64,000 nt of DNA from Candidatus Thorarchaeota archaeon (GTDB lineage: Archaea; Asgardarchaeota; Thorarchaeia; Thorarchaeales; Thorarchaeaceae), in NCBI GenBank assembly GCA_003345545.1, contig PRDH01000019.1:1-64000 (forward strand), read 5' to 3'. The notes under the pieces were generated by a model that saw only the letters and a program-made list of their open reading frames with translations, did no database searches and was not told the origin of the DNA. A program made the translations under genes and the position numbers. How positions within the stretch are numbered: position 1 is the stretch's first letter; the number at the start of each line of letters is the position of its first letter. Shown here one piece after another: positions 57,903-64,000 of the stretch.

Positions 57903-59198
57903 ATGAAGGCGCTCGTGCTTACTGCCGGAGAAGGACAACGGTTGAGACCCCTAACATCCAACCGTTCAAAATCAATGTTGATGATCGCAGGAAGACCGGT
58001 CCTGCAATACATCATTGACAGTCTTGTCGCAAATGACATCCATGATATTGTCATGGTTGTTGGACACGGACGTGAGGAATTAATCGACCATTTCCAAATG
58101 GGTGACGGTGAAGATATCAGGATTTCATATGTCATTCAGCATAAACAGGAAGGCGCTGAGAACGCCATTCTGACTGCAAAGGAAGAACTCAAGTCCGAAG
58201 AGGAATTCTTGCTGATAAATGGTGATGTTCTCGTTGAGCCCGAAATGGTAACTAGAACTCTCTCCAATCACGAAACGACAGGCTCGAATGTGACAATGTT
58301 GGTCACACTAGTATCTAATCCTGAGCAATTCGGGACAGTCAAGATAGGCTCCGATGGTATTGTTCAGAAATTGGTTGAGAAGGGCGGTCCAGATCGCTAC
58401 CTCAGTAATTACGCAGTAGCAGGAGTATCTGTCTTCAGCAAGGAGATCCTCGGGCTTCTAGAGAAACATGGCAAGATGGAAACGGCCTTTGAAGAGCTGA
58501 TTGGCAAGGGGGAGAAGGTCTCTGCTGCGGTGTGGGAAAAGGAATGGGCTGAATTCACGTGGCCTTGGGACATACTGAATGCAAACAGAGTCGTAATGGA
58601 CCGCCAACTTCGAGGGAAGGGGAGCTTCATCGCAGAGTCAGCAGAGATTCATCCGAGTGTTGTGATTGAAGGCTCGGTCTTTATTGATGAGGGTGTAATC
58701 GTCAGGCCTAACACAACTCTGGTTGGTCCCATTTATTTGGGGAAGAGAGTCTATATTGGAAACAACTCATTGATTCGTGACTATTGTAGCCTCTGTGATG
58801 GCGTACGAATCGGCTATGCTGTCGAGGTGCGAAATAGCATGGTCTTTGAGCGCGTCAATGTTGGCCGGATGACCTATCTTGCAGATTCAATAGTCGGTGC
58901 TGACACCTGCATCGAGGCTGGAGCGCAACTCTGGAATTGGAGACCCGGAGGCGAACCGCTCTTCCTAGAGAGCGGAGACGAGCGCGTTCAAGTGCCTTCA
59001 AGGAAGTTCGGAGCGATTATTGGCGACAATGTTGTCATCGGAGTAAATGCATCTATATATCCTGCCACTCGAATTGGTGAGAATAGCATTATCTCTGCTG
59101 GATGTGTAATCGAAGATGATATTCCCCCCAACAGCGAAGTCACGATGCAACAGAAGTTGAAAATCTCAGGCCGTAAGAATGTCAAAGGTTGCGATTAG
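57903..59198 (+). CDS. Bifunctional sugar-1-phosphate nucleotidylyltransferase/acetyltransferase (GlmU-like archaeal)
   Basis: MKALVLTAGEGQRLRPLTSNRSKSMLMIAGRPVLQYII plus C-terminal left-handed beta-helix hexapeptide repeats; ATG at 57903. Confidence 0.93.
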   Translation: MKALVLTAGEGQRLRPLTSNRSKSMLMIAGRPVLQYIIDSLVANDIHDIVMVVGHGREELIDHFQMGDGEDIRISYVIQHKQEGAENAILTAKEELKSEEEFLLINGDVLVEPEMVTRTLSNHETTGSNVTMLVTLVSNPEQFGTVKIGSDGIVQKLVEKGGPDRYLSNYAVAGVSVFSKEILGLLEKHGKMETAFEELIGKGEKVSAAVWEKEWAEFTWPWDILNANRVVMDRQLRGKGSFIAESAEIHPSVVIEGSVFIDEGVIVRPNTTLVGPIYLGKRVYIGNNSLIRDYCSLCDGVRIGYAVEVRNSMVFERVNVGRMTYLADSIVGADTCIEAGAQLWNWRPGGEPLFLESGDERVQVPSRKFGAIIGDNVVIGVNASIYPATRIGENSIISAGCVIEDDIPPNSEVTMQQKLKISGRKNVKGCD

Positions 59199-59860
59199 AT
59201 CTTCGAGTTGCTGTAGCTTCCGATTTCCTGACCATCTGCGTAAACACGGGTGATTCCTTCTCGAGCAATCAGCTCTATCTTGGAATCTTTGGTATCACCA
59301 GTCACAGTGAAGACGTTTCCATCGACAGCTATGTCGATTTGCTTGTTTGAATGGCGAATGCTTACCTCATGACTCAGCAGTTCACGCCCTCCCTTCTTGC
59401 TAGGGACAAGTTGCATCTCACGTAGGAGTGCATCCAACTGGGTCAATTCAAGTCCAAGGAGATGCCCCCGAATCGTCCTATAGCCTAGATACCTATCCCT
59501 TCCGCGACTGATGATGTAGTCCTCATATTTCCCAGTAGTCGCGCGTTCAGCAGCAAGGTAAGGTCCTAGACCTCGTTCAATGACATCGATATCCGTGCTT
59601 CTCTCTGTCGTGGAATGATTATCTTGCGCTGGATGGCTAAGTTCATGAGAAAGCAATCCTAGAAGAGCTGCTTCATGCCACTTCTTGGTCTGAGTATTGC
59701 ATGTGATTCTAATACTCCCCGGAAGTGAAGTCCAGCTCACTGTGCCGAAGAATGATGTTCTCTTCCATCCGACATCAATATCACTAGGTCTTAGTTCTGG
59801 GTACGCTTCTTCTACAAGCAGGCGGATTAGCTCCTGCAAATCTCGATGTCTGTCCACCAT
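59195..59860 (-). CDS. Putative zinc metallopeptidase-like protein
   Basis: 221 aa; HExxH motif LLSHELSHPAQDNHSTTERSTDIDVIERG. Confidence 0.6.
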   Translation of the reverse strand: MVDRHRDLQELIRLLVEEAYPELRPSDIDVGWKRTSFFGTVSWTSLPGSIRITCNTQTKKWHEAALLGLLSHELSHPAQDNHSTTERSTDIDVIERGLGPYLAAERATTGKYEDYIISRGRDRYLGYRTIRGHLLGLELTQLDALLREMQLVPSKKGGRELLSHEVSIRHSNKQIDIAVDGNVFTVTGDTKDSKIELIAREGITRVYADGQEIGSYSNSKI

Positions 59861-59966
59861 ATCTTCGTCATTCTGATGCTGAAAGACTGACTAATGAGCA
59901 TATTTAAAAGTCAGACTCCGGTTTTTCGCGCCGACCTAGTCAGCGTTATCTAGGAGAGTAATCATC

Positions 59967-60800
59967 ATTAGCAGAAAGAAGTGGGGCAAATCAACCGTCA
60001 AGACTGAGAAGACAATACGTGATGCAATTCCTAGGCCCGAGGCTCTAACTGGAATCAACGAGTACTTGGCCAAGGCTAGGTCTGTCACCCCCTACGATCT
60101 TGCCAATCGTTTCAACATCAGGATGAGTGTCGCTCGGCGAATCCTCAGAGAGAAGGAGGCTAAGGGCGATGTCATTCCTTATGTGCGGGAGAGCGGTTTT
60201 GTTGTTTACACGACGCCGGCGGAAATCCAGAAGAGAGAGGGCGGCGTCCCGATCATGATTTCTGATGCACTCGCAGAAGTTGCATCTTCAGTGAGTGCAG
60301 AACCAGTGATTACTGAGGAAATGGAACTGGCTCTCTTGGCTGCAGGTACTCCTGGAGCTGTCAAACCTAGTATGCTAGCCAGAAAAAGAAGAGAGGCTGG
60401 CGAGAAGAAAGCTCGCAAAGACACCAGACCTGAAGTGATTGTAGAACCTCTCGATATTGCTCTTGTGCGCGGCCCTGAACATGCATTCGAGGCCACCAAG
60501 AGTACTGCGGCAGGCGAAGCGGCTCCTGTAGAGGAAGTTCCAAAGAAGGCTGCTGAGAAGAAGGAAGAGAGGCCCAAGAAGGAAGTTCCGAAGAAGGCAG
60601 TTGCAAAGAAGGAAGAGAGGCCCAAGAAGGAAGTTCCAAAGAAGGCAGCTGCAAAGAAGGAAGAGAGGCCCAAGAAGGAAGTTCCAAAGAAGGCAGCTGC
60701 AAAGAAGGAAGAGAAGCCCAAGAAGGAAGTTCCAAAGAAGGCAGCTGCAAAGAAGGAAGAGAAGCCCAAGAAGGCTACATCAAAGAAGAAGTCTGAGTAA
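59967..60800 (+). CDS. rps25e: Ribosomal protein S25e with Lys-rich C-terminal extension; apparent non-canonical (ATT/ATC) start
   Basis: In-frame reading from 59967: (I/M)SRKKWGKSTVKTEKTIRDAIPRPEALTGINEYLAKARSVTPYDLANRFNIRMSVARRILREKEAKGDVIPYVRESGFVVYTT matches S25e; purine-rich taggag at 59951-59956. Confidence 0.7.
   Translation: MSRKKWGKSTVKTEKTIRDAIPRPEALTGINEYLAKARSVTPYDLANRFNIRMSVARRILREKEAKGDVIPYVRESGFVVYTTPAEIQKREGGVPIMISDALAEVASSVSAEPVITEEMELALLAAGTPGAVKPSMLARKRREAGEKKARKDTRPEVIVEPLDIALVRGPEHAFEATKSTAAGEAAPVEEVPKKAAEKKEERPKKEVPKKAVAKKEERPKKEVPKKAAAKKEERPKKEVPKKAAAKKEEKPKKEVPKKAAAKKEEKPKKATSKKKSE
60534..60773 (+). repeat. Five tandem 48-bp (16-aa) repeats inside the S25e-like CDS
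   Basis: EVPKKAAEKKEERPKK / EVPKKAVAKKEERPKK / EVPKKAAAKKEERPKK / EVPKKAAAKKEEKPKK / EVPKKAAAKKEEKPKK, in frame. Confidence 0.95.
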
Positions 60801-60804
60801 TCAC

Positions 60805-60820
60805 AGTGCACTAGTGCACT
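60805..60820. other. Perfect 16-bp palindrome, downstream of S25e
   Basis: AGTGCACTAGTGCACT equals its own reverse complement. Confidence 0.9.
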
Positions 60821-60960
60821 CATAGTGACACTGGATGCTCATCTATCTACATGGCGCTGCAAAAGATAGTCTGTGGCTCATGCCTTAATTTCTGGATATG
60901 ACCAGGAATGTGCCAAGTATGAGCCGTTACTTCGGTCTTTGCCTAACACAACAGCTTCAA

Positions 60961-61551
60961 CTACTTGAGCGCAGTGATTTGCTTATCCAGGCCTTCGAGT
61001 TGAGCATCAAGATCTGCTTCTTTTGACTTGTACTCGTCCTCTGGAATGTACCCACGCATGTAGTCGAATCGAAGGTCCGTCAATTGAGCCTTAAGGCGGT
61101 CCTTCTGTTGGAGGAGAAAATCAAGTTGGTCGCTGCCTTCTGCGGCTGGAGCTAATTCCACTTCTGGTTCGTAGGCTGGCTCGGGTTTTGGAGCCGCTTT
61201 TGGTGTTGGTTTCTGAACAGCTTGAGGCGCTGGTTGAGGCTTAGGAGCTGGAGTTGGCTTAACCTCCGGCGCAGGTTCCGGTCTGGATCTAGGTGCCGGA
61301 GTTTCAAGTTTTGGGGCTTCTGTCTTGACACTCTCCATCTTTTCCATATTCTGCCTCAGAGCTTCAATCTGATCGGCTATCTCTGCGAAGCTATCATTAA
61401 TCGTCTGATTAATGTTCATCTTCATCCTTGCGAAGTTCTCAGCCAACGTATCCGCGAGCTTCTTTGTTTCAGCCACGTTCTCGGCAAAGTCTTCGATTTC
61501 CTTCAACTTCTCCATGATGGCGGATAAGTCAAATGACATTTTCTTGCTCAC
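60961..61551 (-). CDS. Coiled-coil protein with Pro/Ala/Lys-rich central linker
   Basis: 196 aa; N-terminal coiled coil, PAPRSRPEPAPEVKPTPAPKPQPAPQ linker, C-terminal SHOCT-like QLDFLLQQKDRLKAQLTDLRFDYMRGYIPEDEYKSKEADLDAQLEGL. Confidence 0.75.
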   Translation of the reverse strand: MSKKMSFDLSAIMEKLKEIEDFAENVAETKKLADTLAENFARMKMNINQTINDSFAEIADQIEALRQNMEKMESVKTEAPKLETPAPRSRPEPAPEVKPTPAPKPQPAPQAVQKPTPKAAPKPEPAYEPEVELAPAAEGSDQLDFLLQQKDRLKAQLTDLRFDYMRGYIPEDEYKSKEADLDAQLEGLDKQITALK

Positions 61552-61639
61552 CTATGGTCGCCTGTTATCGATAATTCGTTTGTTTGATTCTTAACCTTTG
61601 CCTTGATGCATCTATACCGAAAAACGGGCAGTCTACCTG

Positions 61640-62389
61640 TCATTCATACCCCCATGTAGTAATTGTTTTTTCTACGGGAGTTTCTCTCCGTGAGATGAAG
61701 TACACAAAAACCACTACATACATCAGGATATGTACGAGACCAACAGCGGGCCAAATGTATACGGATGCCACAGTCACACCAGAGGCAATATAGAGTGCTC
61801 CTGCTGCAATAGCTCCATTCTCGATTCCTGTACGACCTATTTCAACAAGAATTGATAGGCCTGCAGCCAACATGAAAAGAGAATACACTAGATGTGTCGT
61901 CGAAAAGTAGTTCGTAAAGTCCTTGGGATAGAGAACTTCCTCAATCATTACGAATGGTCCATTTACAATGATGTCCATCACTGAGACGATCTGCAATAAA
62001 GCTGTTACAAGACCGACAACGGCCACCTCAATTCCGAGGTTCCTGTTGATTGGCCTGTTTATTGCATAGAATCCGAGCGATTGGAGAATCACTGCGATTG
62101 AAAGACCGGCAAAGTACATTGGCAATGGAGGAATGTACGAGGGCAGGAGTACCTGACGATGCATCAGGTCATAGAGCATATTGAACTCAACTGTCATCAG
62201 GCCAACAATGCACCCAATACTCGCCAGGAGAAAGAAAGGTCTTGCTGCTTGACTGGGAATCTGCCTTTGAGAACGGGCACACTCCCTGCATGATATTACC
62301 CCGCGATATCGAACAATTTCCTCTCTGCTCAACTTCCTATTACAGAAGACACACCTAATCTCACTTTTCTCTTCAGTATGTGTCGCCAA
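61640..62389 (-). CDS. Polytopic membrane protein with N-terminal zinc ribbon
   Basis: 249 aa; CVFCNRKLSREEIVRYRGVISCRECARS then ~5-6 TM segments. Confidence 0.7.
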   Translation of the reverse strand: MATHTEEKSEIRCVFCNRKLSREEIVRYRGVISCRECARSQRQIPSQAARPFFLLASIGCIVGLMTVEFNMLYDLMHRQVLLPSYIPPLPMYFAGLSIAVILQSLGFYAINRPINRNLGIEVAVVGLVTALLQIVSVMDIIVNGPFVMIEEVLYPKDFTNYFSTTHLVYSLFMLAAGLSILVEIGRTGIENGAIAAGALYIASGVTVASVYIWPAVGLVHILMYVVVFVYFISRRETPVEKTITTWGYE

Positions 62390-62500
62390 ACTTATCCCCC
62401 GATTTCACTACCTGCAGGGGCACTCTCTGAAGATTTACATGCCCTAGGGGCAGATAAAGATTGGCACCCAGATTGTATCAAACATCGAGTCGGGAATGCA

Positions 62501-63352
62501 CTATGCATTCTTGACCTCTGCTTTACCTTCGAGAATTGCCCTCCTGATAATCTGAATCAGGCGGTCTCTGTATGAGATATCGATGGCCACGAGTTCATAT
62601 GTTGCTACGCCAAGTATCTGTCCCACTCGTTCAGGGGTCAGAGCAGTTGGAAGGTCTTGCTTATTGGCTATGCCAATTACCTTGGCATCAGGAACCTCAT
62701 CTTTTACGAGAGACACGAGTTTCTTGCTTCTAAGCACATTTTCCAAGGTGCTATCTGTGACTATCACAACAACCTGTGCGTTCGCAATCATCTTTGCCCA
62801 TAGGATACTGAATCTTGACTGTCCTGCGAGATCCCAGAGTACGATGTTTGCATTGCTAATCTCTTCCGGCAGTTTCTTGATGCTAACACCAATAGTCGGA
62901 TCATGGACTAGGGGTAGTGTTTCACCTCTCAAGAGATGAAGTGTCGTGGTCTTTCCAACCCCTGCAAATCCCAAGATTGCGACCTTCACCATCGTGACAG
63001 CGATTTCATCAACTTTCTCATCGAATCCTGCTAATGACTGATTCGCTAGGGCCAGATTCGAATAGTCTCTCAGGAATGAATCGACAAGTTGCCCCATCTT
63101 TTCCTCTATCTGTGTAGCATCATCGGCCTTGTCAGCCACGAATATGAAGGTGAAGGGTTCTCTCTGGGAGTAGAAAATTCTTGAGCCTGCAACGTTCATG
63201 AATTCCGTCTTGCTCTCCAGTTCCATAGTCTTTAGAAAATGTGTTAGATTGACTAAGAACTCAACAAGATCCGCTCTTGTTTCGCTCTTTGTGTACTCCT
63301 TTGAGTAAATCATGTTCTCCTGTTCGCCAAGTACATAGACACCGCGGATCAT
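62501..63352 (-). CDS. Longin/roadblock-like N-terminal domain fused to Arf/Ras-like small GTPase
   Basis: G1 GFAGVGKTT, G3 WDLAGQ, G4 NKQD; N-terminal GVYVLGEQENMIYSKEY...TFIFVADKADDATQIEEKMGQLVDSFLRDY longin-like. Confidence 0.82.
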   Translation of the reverse strand: MIRGVYVLGEQENMIYSKEYTKSETRADLVEFLVNLTHFLKTMELESKTEFMNVAGSRIFYSQREPFTFIFVADKADDATQIEEKMGQLVDSFLRDYSNLALANQSLAGFDEKVDEIAVTMVKVAILGFAGVGKTTTLHLLRGETLPLVHDPTIGVSIKKLPEEISNANIVLWDLAGQSRFSILWAKMIANAQVVVIVTDSTLENVLRSKKLVSLVKDEVPDAKVIGIANKQDLPTALTPERVGQILGVATYELVAIDISYRDRLIQIIRRAILEGKAEVKNA

Positions 63353-64000
63353 TTCGCTTCACCCCAAGTCTTCATGAGGAGTTCGAGATGCCTGCGTGCG
63401 GCCTCGGGAGTTATCTCTTTCGTTGATAGCTTCTTATCGATGATGGGCAGCACATATTCCGGCATGAATGGTTGAATTTTGGGATTCGTCAATAATGCCC
63501 ACAAATCGTCTTGGTCAAAGTGCAGGGCAACTTTGTCTGTTTCTAAGGCCCGTAGAACCTTCGTCACGACAGATAGTGGAAGAGCAGTATTTCGGGCAAT
63601 ATCTGCAGGAGAGAGTACTTGGTTTCTCAGTGAGGCAAGTACTCTATACTGAAGCCTCTCTGACAGTATTTTGGAGATCTTCTCTCTGTCTTCAAGTATA
63701 GGTGAGTTAGGATCATCTTCAGGCAACGTTGGATTGTAGCCCTTGCTGGGTGGGGCTGGCGAAAAGAACTCTGATACATATTCCATGTATCTCTGTGCTA
63801 TCTGTGGCGTCGTTTCCTTCGCCTTCTTGATTGCATCCATTGGTGGCTCCCGATAACCAACGACGTCCTTCACAAGAAAGACAATTTCGGAAGTCTTGCC
63901 AAGAAGTTCCACTGTCACAACACCCGACTGGATGAGGGGTGCCATTGCCTCCCGCAAGTCTACTTCATCTTGAATCTCGTTCTTTAGCCAGAGCGACAGT
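63349..64000 (-). CDS. Winged-helix-containing hypothetical protein, partial (runs off window)
   Basis: Reading frame stays open upstream of TTG 63957 to the window edge (LSLWLKNEIQDEVDLREAMAPLIQSG...); HTH-like VLASLRNQVLSPADIARNTALPLSVVTKVLRAL; 4-nt overlap with the GTPase gene. Confidence 0.7.
   Translation of the reverse strand, partial: LSLWLKNEIQDEVDLREAMAPLIQSGVVTVELLGKTSEIVFLVKDVVGYREPPMDAIKKAKETTPQIAQRYMEYVSEFFSPAPPSKGYNPTLPEDDPNSPILEDREKISKILSERLQYRVLASLRNQVLSPADIARNTALPLSVVTKVLRALETDKVALHFDQDDLWALLTNPKIQPFMPEYVLPIIDKKLSTKEITPEAARRHLELLMKTWGEAK

Noticed and set aside
60534-60773. Tandem repeats considered as a CRISPR array
   Set aside because: No unique spacers; repeats are contiguous and in-frame within a CDS.
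60206-60823. Long antisense ORFs over the Lys-rich repeats (60206..60823 -, 60367..60750 -) and the +1 frame ORF 60601..60825
   Set aside because: Low-complexity shadows (SFFAAAFFGTSFLG, QLPSLELPSWASLP) of the 48-bp repeats in the S25e-like gene.

Overview
The window looks like a gene-dense archaeal chromosome segment, about 85-90% coding by eye. I infer an Asgard archaeon, most likely of Thorarchaeota type. The basis is a Snf7/ESCRT-III-like protein, a longin-like domain fused to an Arf/Ras-like GTPase, ribosomal protein S25e, a short histone-fold protein, an archaeal PRPP synthetase and an archaeal-type AOR. I saw no rRNA, confident tRNA, CRISPR array or transposase. Housekeeping content includes a dipeptide/oligopeptide ABC transporter, a Pgi/Pmi-like SIS protein, threonine synthase, an Mrp ATPase, SurE, a nucleoside phosphorylase, glutamate dehydrogenase, a branched-chain aminotransferase, AOR with ferredoxin, AlaX and a sugar nucleotidyltransferase. 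The strongest unusual items are: (1) two tandem genes that each fuse a DapA/NAL-superfamily aldolase to a formaldehyde-activating-enzyme (Fae)-like domain, with each Fae domain conserved in different parts; (2) an oligopeptide-binding protein whose two sequence halves are in swapped order, consistent with a natural circular permutation, next to a DppC-like permease carrying a ~200-aa extracytoplasmic insertion; (3) a glutamate-cysteine-ligase-like (GCS2) enzyme with a ~650-aa beta-sandwich-like extension, adjacent to an N-formylglutamate-amidohydrolase-like gene; (4) a coupled pair of very large orphan proteins (896 and 815 aa); (5) a longin-GTPase fusion, an ESCRT-III-like protein and a presenilin/SPP-like intramembrane aspartyl protease candidate; (6) an S25e gene with no ATG/GTG/TTG start and a 5x16-aa Lys-rich tail; (7) a 22-nt exact intergenic repeat, one copy of which is followed by a strong hairpin. 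All calls come from reading the sequence by eye. No database search was run.
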